From contig NZ_LWDV01000007.1 of NCBI RefSeq assembly GCF_001693735.1, forward strand, positions 315,404 to 379,403: a stretch of DNA of 64,000 nt. Direction: 5' to 3'. Below are positions 27,383-37,090 of the stretch, one piece after another. The first letter of the stretch is position 1; every line of letters begins with the position of its first letter. The notes below the pieces were generated by a model. The model ran no database searches. It saw nothing but the letters and a program-made list of their open reading frames with translations, and had not been told where the DNA came from. The translations under genes were made by a program, and so were the position numbers. The stretch is from Orenia metallireducens. Lineage in GTDB: Bacteria; Bacillota; Halanaerobiia; Halobacteroidales; Halobacteroidaceae.

Positions 27383-27462
27383 TTAGTTTATAGTTGACAG
27401 TGTACAGAGTACAGTAAAATACAAATATCTCTTTAATCTTTTAACTGTAAATTGTACACTGG
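27383..27462. repeat. Dispersed intergenic repeat, copy 2 (TTTAYAGTTGACAGT family)
   Basis: The left end TTAGTTTATAGTTGACAGTG and the right end TTAACTGTAAATTGTACACTGG are inverted and match the ends of the copy at 14811-14979. It fills the space between the arginase and AMMECR1-fusion genes. Confidence 0.6.
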
Positions 27463-28356
27463 CTATAATATTCTCTTGCCAAGTGCTGAAGTAATCAAAT
27501 CTACTGCTAATTCAGCAGTATGATTATATTGATCTAGGATAGGATTAACCTCAACTAAATCTATAGAGGTTAAAATCTTAGCCTCTGCTATCATCTCTAA
27601 AGCTAAATGGGCTTCACGATAATTAATACCACCTTTAACTGGTGTCCCTACCCCTGGAGCCTCTAAAGGGTCTAACACATCCATGTCAAAACTTAAATGG
27701 ACTCCTTTGGTATCTTTACTACTAATCTTTATTGCTTTTTGCATAACTTCAACTATACCCATTCTATCAATATCATCCATAGTAAAAACCGTTACTTTTG
27801 ATTTCTGTAATAAGTCTCTTTCATTTTTATCTAAATCTCTTACTCCAATCAATACTACATTCTCTTCTTTTACTTTAGGTATAATACCTCCAATTTGAAC
27901 TAACTTGTCCAAACCTCTTCCTACTAAGGTTGCTAGAGACATTCCATGAATATTTCCTGTACAAGTAGTTTCATGAGTATTAAAATCACCATGAGCATCT
28001 ATCCAAATAATCCCTATATTCTTTTTAACCTTAGCTAAACCTCCAATACTACCAATACTAATACTATGGTCACCACCCAAGATAATAGGCAGGATATTAT
28101 CATTAATTAGTACCTCTACTTTATTACTTAAATCTTCGCAAATTTCAACAATCTCATTTAAATAATTAATACCTTCAGCCTTTAAACCTTTGGATTCTAC
28201 ATTTGGTATATTAACATCTCCAGCATCTTCAACTTCTATACCCATATTTCTTATCATCTTAATTAAGCCAGCATAACGTATTGCACTTGGTCCCATATCT
28301 ACACCACGACAATTAGCACCAAAGTATGAAGGAACACCCACTATCTTTACTTTCAA
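27463..28356 (-). CDS. rocF: Arginase
   Basis: It hydrolyses arginine to ornithine and urea. 297 residues of the ureohydrolase family with all Mn ligands: GGDHSISIG near 93, DAHGDFNTHETTCTGNIHGMSL near 116, and SFDMDVLDPLEAPGVGTPVKGG near 222. The last segment VEVNPILDQYNHTAELAVDL is arginase-like rather than agmatinase-like. It begins with TTG, supported by GAGGAGG seven bases upstream and by the family N-terminus. Start and stop of the neighbouring ornithine racemase gene nearly touch, so arginine to L-ornithine to D-ornithine is a likely two-step unit. Confidence 0.92.
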   Translation of the reverse strand: MKVKIVGVPSYFGANCRGVDMGPSAIRYAGLIKMIRNMGIEVEDAGDVNIPNVESKGLKAEGINYLNEIVEICEDLSNKVEVLINDNILPIILGGDHSISIGSIGGLAKVKKNIGIIWIDAHGDFNTHETTCTGNIHGMSLATLVGRGLDKLVQIGGIIPKVKEENVVLIGVRDLDKNERDLLQKSKVTVFTMDDIDRMGIVEVMQKAIKISSKDTKGVHLSFDMDVLDPLEAPGVGTPVKGGINYREAHLALEMIAEAKILTSIDLVEVNPILDQYNHTAELAVDLITSALGKRIL

Positions 28357-28358
28357 AG

Positions 28359-29432
28359 TTACTCCTCCTCTGTATAATAATATTCTTTATTAACATAAGG
28401 AGATGTCATAGCACCCAACAAAGCACCATAGCTTAATCTAAACTCTATCTCATCTCCCAACTTAATATCCTCTACATCTGTTAAATCAACAATCAAATGA
28501 TCACTACTAGCTCCTTCAATAGTCATCTTTTTACTAACTGGAAATAATCCTTCAGGAATGATATCTTGTCTACCAATCCCTAAAATCCCCCTCTTTCTAA
28601 TCCCTTTATCTACAATCTTCTGTTTTTGACCAAAGGCATCATTCCCTTGTTCTCCTTTAGAAGCAGTCGGCTTATCTTTTAACTCTATTAGCTCTGCTAT
28701 TAATTTGAAGGTAGCTAAGCTAGTCAATTCAAACTTCTCTCCACTTGGTACTTCCCTACCTAACAAAATAGTCTCTCCTACCCTCAGCTGATTGGTAACA
28801 GAGGTATGCTTTAAATCCAATAGTAATGGTAATGAACTACTATTTCCTGCTGAAATAATAGGCAGTTCTATCTCTAATTCTTCCCTTATATTATTAACTA
28901 AATCCATCAATTGAGTCATATTATCTTCATTAGGTAATATTCCTCTAAAGCAGGCTAGATTAGTTCCTAAACCTATTATCTCAATATTGGATAAATCCTT
29001 AATCTCTTTAGCAATCTCAAAAAGATCTTCTGGTAAGATACCTTCTCGTCTATCTCCTAGATCAACCATCAAAATTATCTTATGTACTTTATCCTTATCT
29101 TTAGCTACTTGATTTAATCTCTTTACAACCTCTAGCTCTGAGTTTAAACTAATATCAACTATTTCTACAACCTTATCAACTTCACTTAACATTGGAATCC
29201 TAAGCAACATTAAGGGGCATTTTAATTCTTTCAACTTAATTAAATTCCTCATTCTAGAATCAGCTAAACCTATTACTCCTCCTAATAACATAGCTTTAGC
29301 CACCTTTAAGTCTGCAGCAACTCCCTTAGTAACTGCCCAGATATCAATCCCCCTGTTATTGGCTAATTCAACTATCTCTTTAGTATTGCTTTCTATCTTA
29401 GCTAGATTAATCTCAATTCTAGGATTTAGCAC
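28359..29432 (-). CDS. orr: Ornithine racemase-like, alanine racemase-family PLP enzyme
   Basis: 357 residues. The PLP lysine lies in WAVTKGVAAD near 33. LADSRMRNLIKLKE, LMVDLGDRREGI and GTNLACFRG mark the alanine/ornithine racemase branch rather than Alr or YggS. A GTG at 29432 with GGAGGT seven bases before it is chosen as start; an ATG 75 bases upstream has no binding site and adds residues unrelated to the family. It is two bases from arginase, so conversion of ornithine to D-ornithine, as in Stickland-type ornithine fermentation, is inferred. The racemase substrate is not proven. Confidence 0.87.
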   Translation of the reverse strand: MLNPRIEINLAKIESNTKEIVELANNRGIDIWAVTKGVAADLKVAKAMLLGGVIGLADSRMRNLIKLKELKCPLMLLRIPMLSEVDKVVEIVDISLNSELEVVKRLNQVAKDKDKVHKIILMVDLGDRREGILPEDLFEIAKEIKDLSNIEIIGLGTNLACFRGILPNEDNMTQLMDLVNNIREELEIELPIISAGNSSSLPLLLDLKHTSVTNQLRVGETILLGREVPSGEKFELTSLATFKLIAELIELKDKPTASKGEQGNDAFGQKQKIVDKGIRKRGILGIGRQDIIPEGLFPVSKKMTIEGASSDHLIVDLTDVEDIKLGDEIEFRLSYGALLGAMTSPYVNKEYYYTEEE

Positions 29433-29508
29433 TGTAATTACCTCCAATATCAAACTCCTATATAAATAACTTTTCCTAAAGTAACCATTGTAATTTTCAA
29501 TAAACATA

Positions 29509-29539
29509 ATAAAAAAGGAAGAGTAAAAAACCCTTCCTT
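29509..29539 (-). terminator. Terminator after rpsI
   Basis: On the minus strand AAGGAAG pairs with CTTCCTT, followed by TTTTTTATT. It separates rplM-rpsI from the ornithine racemase gene. Confidence 0.8.
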
Positions 29540-29576
29540 GGTAGTAAGTAAGATATATTGATGTAATGTAATATAA

Positions 29577-29972
29577 TTATCTTTTTGAGAATTGTGGCTT
29601 CTTACGAGCCTTCTTACGCCCATATTTCTTACGCTCTTTCATTCTTGGGTCACGAGTTAAGTAACCAGCTTTCTTAAGTGTACCTCTGTAGTCACCTTCA
29701 GTTTCTAATAATGCACGAGCAATTCCATGGCGGATAGCTCCAGCTTGTCCTGAAGTTCCTCCACCTTCAACTGAAACAACTACGTCAAATTCTCCTAAAG
29801 TTTCAGTTGCTTCTAAAGGTTGCTTTACAACTTGCTCTAAAACGTCTCTACCAAAGTATTCAGATAAAGGCATGTTGTTAATAATGATTTTACCGTCACC
29901 TGGTAATAATCTAACACGAGCAACTGAATTTTTTCTCCGTCCAGTACCTAAGTATTCAACTTCTGCTGCCAC
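29577..29972 (-). CDS. rpsI: 30S ribosomal protein S9
   Basis: 131 residues ending in the basic tail KKPQFSKR that reaches the P-site t[17 protein letters not shown] near 10, [19 protein letters not shown] near 68 and [14 protein letters not shown] near 104 are family signatures. ATG with AAGGAGG. It follows rplM by 20 bases and both are served by the promoter and L13 leader upstream of rplM. Confidence 0.98.
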   Translation of the reverse strand: MAAEVEYLGTGRRKNSVARVRLLPGDGKIIINNMPLSEYFGRDVLEQVVKQPLEATETLGEFDVVVSVEGGGTSGQAGAIRHGIARALLETEGDYRGTLKKAGYLTRDPRMKERKKYGRKKARKKPQFSKR

Positions 29973-29992
29973 TTAAATCTCCTCCTTCCGTA

Positions 29993-30421
29993 TTATAATT
30001 CTAATTCTTTAGGTTCTTGAGCTTGGTGTGGATGGTCAGCACCAGCATAAACCTTTAATTTTTTAAACATTTGACGACCTAATTTGTTCTTAGGTAACAT
30101 TCTTTTTACAGCAAGCTCGATAACCTTTTCAGGCTCTTTAGCTAATAACTCACCATAAGGAGTTGATTTTAATCCTCCAGGATATCTAGAATGTTTGTGA
30201 TACATTTTTTGCTCTAACTTCTTTCCAGTCAAATGAACTTTATCAGCATTTACTACAATTACATAATCTCCAGTATCGATATGTGGAGTATACATAGGCT
30301 TATTTTTACCTTGTAAAATCTTAGCTATCTCAGTGGCTACACGTCCTAATGTTCTACCTTCCATATCTACTACATACCACTCACGATTAATGTCTTGTGG
30401 TTTAGCCATATATGTGCTCAT
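29993..30421 (-). CDS. rplM: 50S ribosomal protein L13
   Basis: 142 residues, standard length. [22 protein letters not shown] near 16, [14 protein letters not shown] near 46 and [15 protein letters not shown] near 103 identify it. ATG with GGAGGG. First gene of the rplM-rpsI pair; a hairpin leader likely to be the L13 autoregulatory site lies just upstream. Confidence 0.98.
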   Translation of the reverse strand: MSTYMAKPQDINREWYVVDMEGRTLGRVATEIAKILQGKNKPMYTPHIDTGDYVIVVNADKVHLTGKKLEQKMYHKHSRYPGGLKSTPYGELLAKEPEKVIELAVKRMLPKNKLGRQMFKKLKVYAGADHPHQAQEPKELEL

Positions 30422-30504
30422 TTTCTTCCCTCCTTGTAACTTATATTTATATTATGAACTTACACTGACCGGGGCTGCCAGCATGAGTGACAAACACAAT
30501 CACG
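30422..30504 (-). promoter_or_regulatory. Probable ribosomal protein L13 leader
   Basis: The 5' UTR of rplM holds a GC-rich hairpin (30463-30489): CACT pairs with AGTG and CTGG with CCGG around CAGC, with an internal loop. Its place directly between a strong promoter and rplM fits the L13 leader known from Firmicutes, to which L13 or another product of the pair would bind. The match to the published motif is from memory. Confidence 0.5.
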
Positions 30505-30510
30505 TATATT

Positions 30511-30539
30511 ATTTTATTATAACCAGCAAAAAGTGTCAA
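30511..30539 (-). promoter_or_regulatory. Promoter of rplM-rpsI
   Basis: On the minus strand TTGACA (30534-30539) and TAAAAT (30511-30516) are 17 bases apart, 90 bases upstream of the L13 start. Confidence 0.85.
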
Positions 30540-30579
30540 GACTTTTTAATATTTATTTCTGCCAAGCTAACTAAGAGAT

Positions 30580-31317
30580 TTAATAATTAATCTTCTTTAA
30601 GATTAGCCCTTGTGCTGGTGCAGTAGGTCCAGCCTTGCTTCTATCCTTAGCTAATAGTATCTCTTGAACAGCTTCAGGTTTTATCCTTCCCAAAGCAACC
30701 TTAACTAATGTACCAACAATAATTCTAACCATATTATATAAAAAACCATTGCCATGAATACTCAACTTTATTAGGTTATCTTCTCTATCTATATCTATAT
30801 TAAAAATCCTACGAATTGGATTTTTAGCATTACAACCTGAAGAACGGAACGATGAAAAATCATGCTCTCCAACTAAATACTCTGCTCCTTCCTTCATTAA
30901 ATCTAAGTCTAATTGATTATAAATATGATAAGCATAATTACGATAAAAAGGTGAAGGAAATTCAGCATTATATATCTGATACTCATATATCTTATCAGAA
31001 GTATGATAACGAGCATGGAAGTCATCAGCAACTTCACAAGCATCTAATATTACAACATCATCAGGCAGTCTAGTATTTAAAGCTATAGGAAATTTAACTG
31101 TTGGAATAGAACTTTCTACTTTGAAGTTAAAGACCTGACCTTTGGCATGGACTCCAGAATCAGTTCTACTAGCACCTATAATCTTGATCTCCTTTTTAAC
31201 CAAACTCTCTATTGCCCTTTCAATTACTTCTTGGACAGCTAAAGCATTCGCTTGGCGTTGAAAGCCATGATAATTACTCCCATCATAGGAAACAGTGCAC
31301 TTTAAGTTTCTCATCAT
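30580..31317 (-). CDS. truA: tRNA pseudouridine(38-40) synthase TruA
   Basis: It isomerises uridines 38-40 in the anticodon arm. 245 residues: SYDGSNYHGFQRQ near 8, the catalytic Asp in GASRTDSGVHAKGQV near 50, and FLYNMVRIIVGTL near 200. The start is placed at the ATG at 31317 with GTAGGTGAG; a GTG two codons earlier lies in that site. It ends the ECF transporter gene cluster, a gene order common in Firmicutes. Confidence 0.96.
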   Translation of the reverse strand: MMRNLKCTVSYDGSNYHGFQRQANALAVQEVIERAIESLVKKEIKIIGASRTDSGVHAKGQVFNFKVESSIPTVKFPIALNTRLPDDVVILDACEVADDFHARYHTSDKIYEYQIYNAEFPSPFYRNYAYHIYNQLDLDLMKEGAEYLVGEHDFSSFRSSGCNAKNPIRRIFNIDIDREDNLIKLSIHGNGFLYNMVRIIVGTLVKVALGRIKPEAVQEILLAKDRSKAGPTAPAQGLILKKINY

Positions 31318-31326
31318 ACTCACCTA

Positions 31327-32121
31327 CTATAAGAATATACCTACTAAACTTAAGTAAATTATACTTATAACTGTTACTATATAATCTTTCCTTGCAAAGG
31401 CTAATACATTCATTCTAGTACGATTTTCTCCACCTCGATAACATCTAGCTTCCATAGCAAGTGCCAACTCATCAGCTCTACGAAAAGCATTTACAAATAA
31501 GGGGACAAGCAAAGGAATCAAGTTCTTAGCTTTCTGAATTAGATTACCTCCTTCAAAATCAGCCCCTCTAGCTTTCTGTGCCTTCATTATCTTTTCAGCC
31601 TCTTCTAATAATGTAGGAATAAACCTTAAGGCAATTGTCATCATCATAGCCAACTCATGTGCTGGAAGACCGATTCTTTTAAAAGGATTTAATAACCTTT
31701 CTAAACCATCAGTTAACTCTAATGGAGAAGTGGTTAATGTCAATAAAGAGGTATATGCAATTAAAAAAATCAAGCGTAATGACATAAAAGATCCCATCCT
31801 TAGCCCTTCTTCTTCAATAGATAGAAACCTCCACTGCCATAAAACTCTACCACCTTTAGTCATAAAGAGATGAATAACTAAAGTAAAGATAATAATAAAG
31901 AGTAAAGGTTTAATACTCCTTAGAATATATTTCAAATTAATTTTAGATAAGAATACCGTTAACAAAATAAACAGAGCCAAAACACTATAACCAGAAAAAG
32001 ACTCTATTAAAAATATAGAAATAATAAAGAACATAATAACCAATATTTTAACTCGTGGGTCAAGCTTATGAATTAAAGAATCTCTTTCAATATATTGACC
32101 TATCATAATATCATTTAACAT
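31327..32121 (-). CDS. ecfT: Energy-coupling factor transporter transmembrane protein EcfT
   Basis: 264 residues with about five membrane segments and the two cytosolic coupling motifs: the ARG form is seen in MKAQKARGADFEGG and in AMEARCYRGGENRT. It links the two ATPases to interchangeable substrate-binding S components. ATG with GAGAGGG, three bases after ecfA2. No S component is encoded nearby, so this is the shared (group II) type of module for vitamin or metal uptake. Confidence 0.95.
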   Translation of the reverse strand: MLNDIMIGQYIERDSLIHKLDPRVKILVIMFFIISIFLIESFSGYSVLALFILLTVFLSKINLKYILRSIKPLLFIIIFTLVIHLFMTKGGRVLWQWRFLSIEEEGLRMGSFMSLRLIFLIAYTSLLTLTTSPLELTDGLERLLNPFKRIGLPAHELAMMMTIALRFIPTLLEEAEKIMKAQKARGADFEGGNLIQKAKNLIPLLVPLFVNAFRRADELALAMEARCYRGGENRTRMNVLAFARKDYIVTVISIIYLSLVGIFL

Positions 32122-32124
32122 TTT

Positions 32125-32979
32125 TTACCCTCTCATCAACTTTAGAATTTCTTCTTTTGCCTCTTCAACAGTAAAGATATTTGTAGTAATCTCTGAATTA
32201 CCTAACTTCTTTTTTAAATCTTTTATTATCTTTGTTACCTGGGGAATACCTAAACCAATGCTTTGTAATAACTCATCATGATCAAATACATAACTAGGAG
32301 TACCTTCTAATACTAATTCACCCTTCTCTAATACTAATACCCTATCAGCCAATTGAGCAACCTCTTCCATTCTATGAGAAATCAATATAATAGTTAATCC
32401 AAATTTATCTTTTAAATCAACTATCTCTTTAATCAGTTCTTTTCTTGCCTTAGGATCTAATCCCGCAGTTGGCTCATCTAATATTAATATTTCTGGTTCC
32501 ATTGCCAATACTCCAGCAATAGCAACCCTTCTTTGTTGCCCACCAGATAATCTAAAGGGTGATCTATCTTTAAACTCCTCAAAGTCTAAATTAACTAATT
32601 TTAAAGCCTTCTTTACTCTTTCTTCAATCTCATTATCCTTTAGACCTAAATTCTTAGGTCCAAAAGCAACATCAGCAAAGATTGTCTCTTCAAATAATTG
32701 ATGTTCTGGATACTGAAAGACTAGTCCTACCTTTTTTCTAATATCTCTTAGATTCTTAGTTTTTGTTATATCTTGATTATTAATCAAAACCTTACCTTCA
32801 GTGGGTCTAATCAATCCATTTAAAGTCTGAACTAAAGTTGACTTTCCAGAACCAGTATGACCTATTAAACCAATAAATTCACCTTTATCGACTTTAAAAT
32901 TAATATTCTTTAAAGTATAATTATCAGGACTCAACTCAACATCATAATTATGGCTTAAATTCCTTACTTCAAGTAACAT
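32125..32979 (-). CDS. ecfA2: Energy-coupling factor transporter ATPase 2
   Basis: 284 residues of the ABC ATPase class: Walker [10 protein letters not shown] near 36, Q-loop [15 protein letters not shown] near 89, signature LSGGQQRR near 143, Walker [14 protein letters not shown] near 164 and the switch His in LISHRM. The short C-terminal tail is that of EcfA proteins. It overlaps the end of ecfA1 by 16 bases, so the pair are co-translated and form the ATPase heterodimer. Confidence 0.95.
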   Translation of the reverse strand: MLLEVRNLSHNYDVELSPDNYTLKNINFKVDKGEFIGLIGHTGSGKSTLVQTLNGLIRPTEGKVLINNQDITKTKNLRDIRKKVGLVFQYPEHQLFEETIFADVAFGPKNLGLKDNEIEERVKKALKLVNLDFEEFKDRSPFRLSGGQQRRVAIAGVLAMEPEILILDEPTAGLDPKARKELIKEIVDLKDKFGLTIILISHRMEEVAQLADRVLVLEKGELVLEGTPSYVFDHDELLQSIGLGIPQVTKIIKDLKKKLGNSEITTNIFTVEEAKEEILKLMRG

Positions 32980-33791
32980 AACTCACTCACCAACCTATCT
33001 ATATCAAAAATATCAGGTCTTATATTTAAGCCTTGTTGGTGAAGCTTAAATGCTAACTCTGTAACTTGGGGTACATCTAAATGGTACTCTTTAATCCTAT
33101 CTACTTGGCTAAATATCTCTTGGGGGGTGCCTTCTAAAACTATTCTTCCCTCTTCCATTACAATAATTCTATCAGCCTGAATAGCCTCAGTCATAAAATG
33201 GGTAATATGAACTACAGTTATTCCTAAACCTTTATTTAGCTTCTGTATAGCATCCATTACACTCTGTCTACCTACTGGATCTAACATTGCAGTAGGTTCA
33301 TCTAAAACCAAACATTTAGGCTGCATAGCTAAAACACCAGCAATAGCCACACGCTGTTTCTGACCACCAGATAAATTATGAGGAGCATACCTTTTGAATT
33401 CTTCCATAGCAACTGCTTTTAAAGATTCATCAACCCGTTCTCTAATTTGACTAGGCTCTAATCCTAAATTTTCTGGACCAAAAGCAACATCTTCTTCTAC
33501 AATATTAGCAACAAGCTGATTATCAGGATTTTGAAAGACCATTCCAACCTGTTGTCTAATATCCCAGATTTTATCCCTATCTGAAGTTTTATCACCATTA
33601 ACATTTACAATTCCTTTATTAGGTACCAATAGTCCATTTAGCATTTTGGCTAAAGTAGATTTACCAGAACCATTATGGCCTACAATTACTAGAAACTCTC
33701 CATCTTTAATATCTAAATCAATTCCATTAAGTACCCATTCTTCACTATTATTATATTTATAATGAAGGTCTTGAATCTTAATTAATCCCAT
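32964..33791 (-). CDS. ecfA1: Energy-coupling factor transporter ATPase 1
   Basis: 275 residues: Walker [10 protein letters not shown] near 38, Q-loop [10 protein letters not shown] near 83, signature LSGGQKQR near 139, Walker [14 protein letters not shown] near 159, and the switch His in VVHITHF. The start is the ATG at 33791 ([11 protein letters not shown]) preceded by AGGTTGGTG. An ATG 11 codons earlier lies inside the terminator stem behind rplQ and has no binding site. Transcription must come from read-through or a promoter hidden in that hairpin. Confidence 0.94.
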   Translation of the reverse strand: MGLIKIQDLHYKYNNSEEWVLNGIDLDIKDGEFLVIVGHNGSGKSTLAKMLNGLLVPNKGIVNVNGDKTSDRDKIWDIRQQVGMVFQNPDNQLVANIVEEDVAFGPENLGLEPSQIRERVDESLKAVAMEEFKRYAPHNLSGGQKQRVAIAGVLAMQPKCLVLDEPTAMLDPVGRQSVMDAIQKLNKGLGITVVHITHFMTEAIQADRIIVMEEGRIVLEGTPQEIFSQVDRIKEYHLDVPQVTELAFKLHQQGLNIRPDIFDIDRLVSELCYLK

Positions 33792-33810
33792 TTTTTCACC
33801 AACCTGATAT

Positions 33811-33904
33811 AAAAAAACAGCCATTTATACCGGACGAATAATAAAATCCGAATCTTACGGACAAAAAAATCACGTCCAGTATCATAAAGTAGCTATGGCT
33901 GTTT
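33811..33904 (-). terminator. Long two-part terminator after rplQ
   Basis: The outer arms AAACAGCCAT and ATGGCTGTTT (33895-33904 and 33815-33824) form a perfect 10-bp stem. Within it TACTGGACG (33873-33881) pairs with CGTCCGGTA (33828-33836). A run of seven T follows on the minus strand. It stands between rplQ and ecfA1. Confidence 0.8.
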
Positions 33905-33993
33905 AATTGATTATATTTTTTTAATAATAAACAATTTGCTATACTTAATAGAGCAGTAAATAGATAATCTAGATTATCTATTTTAATGTTAAA

Positions 33994-34335
33994 TTATTCT
34001 ACCAACTCTAAGATAGCCATTGGTGCAGAGTCACCACGTCTTGGACCTACTTTAAGAATTCTAGTATATCCACCTTGACGTTCAGCGAATCTTGGAGCAA
34101 TCTCATCAAATAATACTTGTACTGTATCTTTATCTTGAAGAGTACTCATTACTTGTCTACGATCATGTTGAGTACCTTTTTTAGCTTTAGTGATTAATTT
34201 CTCAGCAATTCTTCTTACTTCCTTAGCTTTAGCTTCTGTTGTTTCGATTCTTTCGTTCTTAAATAGAGCATTAGCTAAACCAATAAATAAAGCTTTTCTT
34301 GGTGCGCTTTTACGACCTAATTTCCGCTGAGCCAC
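33994..34335 (-). CDS. rplQ: 50S ribosomal protein L17
   Basis: 113 residues with [21 protein letters not shown] near the start (only outline given) and [13 protein letters not shown] near 47. GTG start with GGAGGG. Last gene of the alpha operon, 33 bases after rpoA, followed by a strong terminator. Confidence 0.97.
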   Translation of the reverse strand: MAQRKLGRKSAPRKALFIGLANALFKNERIETTEAKAKEVRRIAEKLITKAKKGTQHDRRQVMSTLQDKDTVQVLFDEIAPRFAERQGGYTRILKVGPRRGDSAPMAILELVE

Positions 34336-34368
34336 AACTATCCCTCCTTATTTTTCAATTTATAATTA

Positions 34369-35310
34369 TTATAATTCAGGCTTTCCTAAACCCAAACCTA
34401 ATTCAGCAATTTTAGCTTTGATTTCTAATAAAGATTTCTTACCTAAATTTCTAACCTTCATTAGGTCTTCTTCAGAAGTGTTTGCTAACTCTTCTACGGT
34501 GTTGATTCCAGCTCTCTTTAAGCAATTAGAAGAACGAACAGATAAATCTAACTCTTCGATTGTCGTCTCCATAAGTTTATCTTTTTCTTCTTCTTCTTTT
34601 TCCACCATAATATCCACATTATTAATCTCTTCACTAAGATTAATAAATAAATCTAAATGCTCTGCTAACACTTTAGCAGATAAACTAATAGATTCTTCTG
34701 GATCAATACTACCATTAGTAGTAACTTCTAAAGTTAACTTATCCAAATCACTTCTTTTTCCTACACGTGTATCTTCAACTTTAAAGTTAACTCTACGAAT
34801 AGGAGAGAAATCTGAATCAATAGGTAATACACCAATTACATGTTCCTCATCTTTATTATCCTCAGCTGATACATACCCACGTCCATTTTCTACTACAGCT
34901 TCTAAAATGAATTCACCTTCATCGGCTAAAGTAGCAATATGATGGTCAGGATTAAGTATTTCTACGTCACCACTAACAGTAAAATCACCAGCCGTAACTT
35001 CTCCTTCACCACTTGCTTCAATTCTTAAAGTCTGAGGTTCTTCTTCATTCATTTTAATAACTACATCTTTTAAATTCAAAATAAGATCAGCTACGTCTTC
35101 TACAACTCCAGGGACAGTAGAAAATTCATGGCGTACACCTTCAATCTTAATTGAAGTTATTGCAGCACCTGGTAAAGATGATAACATTATTCTTCTTAAT
35201 GAATTTCCTAGAGTAACCCCATAACCCCTTTCTAAAGGGGTAATTACAAACTTTCCGTAGGTATCTGTTGATTCAATACGTTCAATAGTTGGCTTTTCAA
35301 TCTCAATCAT
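34369..35310 (-). CDS. rpoA: DNA-directed RNA polymerase subunit alpha
   Basis: 313 residues: the N-terminal assembly domain shows [20 protein letters not shown] near 29 and the C-terminal domain (about 245-313) shows [22 protein letters not shown] and [17 protein letters not shown] sequence, which binds UP elements and activators. An acidic linker rich in Glu separates them. Start ATG with AAAGGGAGGG. It follows rpsD by 115 bases, in which a seven-bp hairpin with an AAAA loop (35395-35412) could be a control point. Confidence 0.98.
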   Translation of the reverse strand: MIEIEKPTIERIESTDTYGKFVITPLERGYGVTLGNSLRRIMLSSLPGAAITSIKIEGVRHEFSTVPGVVEDVADLILNLKDVVIKMNEEEPQTLRIEASGEGEVTAGDFTVSGDVEILNPDHHIATLADEGEFILEAVVENGRGYVSAEDNKDEEHVIGVLPIDSDFSPIRRVNFKVEDTRVGKRSDLDKLTLEVTTNGSIDPEESISLSAKVLAEHLDLFINLSEEINNVDIMVEKEEEEKDKLMETTIEELDLSVRSSNCLKRAGINTVEELANTSEEDLMKVRNLGKKSLLEIKAKIAELGLGLGKPEL

Positions 35311-35394
35311 TAACTTAACCCTCCCTTTAATTAAGAAAAGATTTCAACAACTCTAATTGAGGGTGATAACTTGATTAATTGCAAAAGTAGCAAA

Positions 35395-35412
35395 GTGGTT
35401 CAAAAGAACCAC
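35395..35412 (-). other. Small hairpin in the rpsD-rpoA spacer
   Basis: GTGGTTC pairs with GAACCAC around a four-base loop, 14 bases after the S4 stop on the minus strand. The tail is TTTGC, too weak for a clear terminator. A pause, processing or S4-binding site is possible but not shown. Confidence 0.4.
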
Positions 35413-35425
35413 AATTAAACCGCTA

Positions 35426-36055
35426 TTATCTAGAGTAGAACTCTACAATTAACTGCTCATTAATTGGAAGATCTATTTCCTCGCGAACAGGTGCTGTTAG
35501 TACTTTTCCTTCTTTCTTTTCCATATCTACTGTTACCCAAGAAGGTGTAGCTTTATCAGCATTTAATTCACAAATTTCTTTAATTCTCTTTAAACCTTTA
35601 CTATTTTCTCTTATAGCTATTACATCATTTTCTTCTACTAAGTAAGAAGGAATATCAACTCTACTACCATTAACACTAATATGTCCATGTCTTACGATTT
35701 GTCTTGCTTCATTTCTAGAAGTAGCAAATCCTAATCTATAAACAACATTATCTAATCTACTTTCTAATAACTGTAAGAAGTTTTCACCAGTAATTCCTGG
35801 TTTCTTCTCAGCAGTTTCAAAATAACGCTTAAATTGATTTTCTAAAATACCATAACTTCTTCTAACTTTCTGCTTTTCCTTTAACTGCAAACCAAAATCA
35901 GACAATTTACTACGACGACCTCTTCCTTGATCTCCAGGACCATAAGAACGGCGTTCAATAGCACACTTATCTGAATAACATCTTTCACCTTTCAAGAATA
36001 ACTTTTCCCCTTGTTGTCGACATAAACGACAAACAGGTCCAGTATATCTTGCCAT
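35426..36055 (-). CDS. rpsD: 30S ribosomal protein S4
   Basis: 209 residues. An N-terminal zinc-finger-like form is kept: [18 protein letters not shown] has the spaced cysteines, and DKCAIERR supplies another. The S4 RNA-binding domain shows [23 protein letters not shown] near 92 and [15 protein letters not shown] near 120. S4 is an assembly initiator of the 30S subunit. ATG with GGAGGTG. Its place between rpsK and rpoA is the classical alpha-operon order. Confidence 0.98.
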   Translation of the reverse strand: MARYTGPVCRLCRQQGEKLFLKGERCYSDKCAIERRSYGPGDQGRGRRSKLSDFGLQLKEKQKVRRSYGILENQFKRYFETAEKKPGITGENFLQLLESRLDNVVYRLGFATSRNEARQIVRHGHISVNGSRVDIPSYLVEENDVIAIRENSKGLKRIKEICELNADKATPSWVTVDMEKKEGKVLTAPVREEIDLPINEQLIVEFYSR

Positions 36056-36117
36056 ATATCTTTACACCTCCAAGTTTATATCATTATCCTAGTTTTTATA
36101 TCAATTTCTATATCAAA

Positions 36118-36507
36118 TTACACTCTACGACGCTTTGGTGGACGACAGCCATTATGTGGAATAGGAGTTACATCTTTAATTAGAGTTACTTCTAATCCAG
36201 CTGCTTGTAATGAGCGAATAGCTGCTTCTCTTCCTGCACCAGGGCCATTAACAAAAACTTCAACTTCTTTTAAACCATACTCCATTGCTTCCTTTGCTGC
36301 ATTATCAGCAGCCATTTGAGCAGCATAAGGAGTACTCTTACGAGAACCAGCAAAACCTAAATTACCTGCACTTGACCAAGCAATTGTATTTCCTTTAGCA
36401 TCAGTTAAAGTTACAATTGTATTATTAAAAGTAGAACGAATATGAGCTTGACCCTTTTGAACTCTAATATTCTTCTTTTTCTTTTTCTTCTTTACTCTAC
36501 GTGCCAT
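36118..36507 (-). CDS. rpsK: 30S ribosomal protein S11
   Basis: 129 residues. A strongly basic N-terminus (KKKKKK) is followed by [16 protein letters not shown] near 22 and the C-terminal [18 protein letters not shown], which is nearly invariant. ATG with AAGGAGGG. It lies between rpsM and rpsD. Confidence 0.98.
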   Translation of the reverse strand: MARRVKKKKKKKNIRVQKGQAHIRSTFNNTIVTLTDAKGNTIAWSSAGNLGFAGSRKSTPYAAQMAADNAAKEAMEYGLKEVEVFVNGPGAGREAAIRSLQAAGLEVTLIKDVTPIPHNGCRPPKRRRV

Positions 36508-36543
36508 GGTATCCCTCCTTATTTATCTATTTTATCTTCTTAA

Positions 36544-36915
36544 CTATTTCTTTCTTTTTGCTCCTACAGTTCTCTTAGGACCTTTTCTAGTTCTAGCATT
36601 ATTTTTAGTATTTTGTCCGCGAACTGGAAGACCTCTTCTATGTCTTAGACCCCTATAAGAACCAATATCTCTTAGTCTTTTAATATTTCCTCTTACTTCA
36701 CGTCTTAATTCACCTTCTACAAGATAATCCTCATCGATAACTTTACGTAATTCAGCTACTTCACCTTCAGTTAAATCACGTACTCTTGTATCAGGATTAA
36801 TTCCAGTTTTTTTAATAATTTCTTGAGCAGTTGATCGTCCGATTCCATAAATATAAGTCAAACCAATTTCGATTCTCTTATTTCTAGGTAAATCAACACC
36901 TTCAATCCGTGCCAT
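36544..36915 (-). CDS. rpsM: 30S ribosomal protein S13
   Basis: 123 residues: [19 protein letters not shown] at the start, IYGIGRSTA near 24 and the C-terminal [19 protein letters not shown], which contacts P-site tRNA. The start is the ATG at 36915 with GGGAGGTG; a TTG six codons earlier falls inside that binding site. It follows rpmJ by 34 bases. Confidence 0.98.
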   Translation of the reverse strand: MARIEGVDLPRNKRIEIGLTYIYGIGRSTAQEIIKKTGINPDTRVRDLTEGEVAELRKVIDEDYLVEGELRREVRGNIKRLRDIGSYRGLRHRRGLPVRGQNTKNNARTRKGPKRTVGAKRKK

Positions 36916-36949
36916 ATTATTTACACCTCCCAATTTAAAGTATTAAAAA

Positions 36950-37063
36950 TTAACCTTGACGCTGTTTATGCTTAGGATTTTCACAAATAACATAAACTCT
37001 CCCTTTACGACGAATTACTTTGCATTTATCGCAAATAGGTTTTACTGATGGTCGAACTTTCAT
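36950..37063 (-). CDS. rpmJ: 50S ribosomal protein L36
   Basis: 37 residues starting [19 protein letters not shown] and ending NPKHKQRQG. The zinc-binding set is intact (CDKC, then C and H in VICENPKH), so it is the C+ form. ATG with AAGGAGGG. It sits between infA and rpsM as usual. Confidence 0.97.
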   Translation of the reverse strand: MKVRPSVKPICDKCKVIRRKGRVYVICENPKHKQRQG

Positions 37064-37090
37064 ATTAACCCTCCTTCTATCTTACTCTAA

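Noticed and set aside
33792..33824. Eleven-codon N-terminal extension of ecfA1 starting MAVFLY
   Set aside because: Its ATG lies in the terminator stem and has no binding site; the next ATG gives the family N-terminus.
34418..34942. Long plus-strand frame opposite rpoA
   Set aside because: It is an antisense shadow of a conserved gene, Ser-rich from reversed codons, with no binding site.
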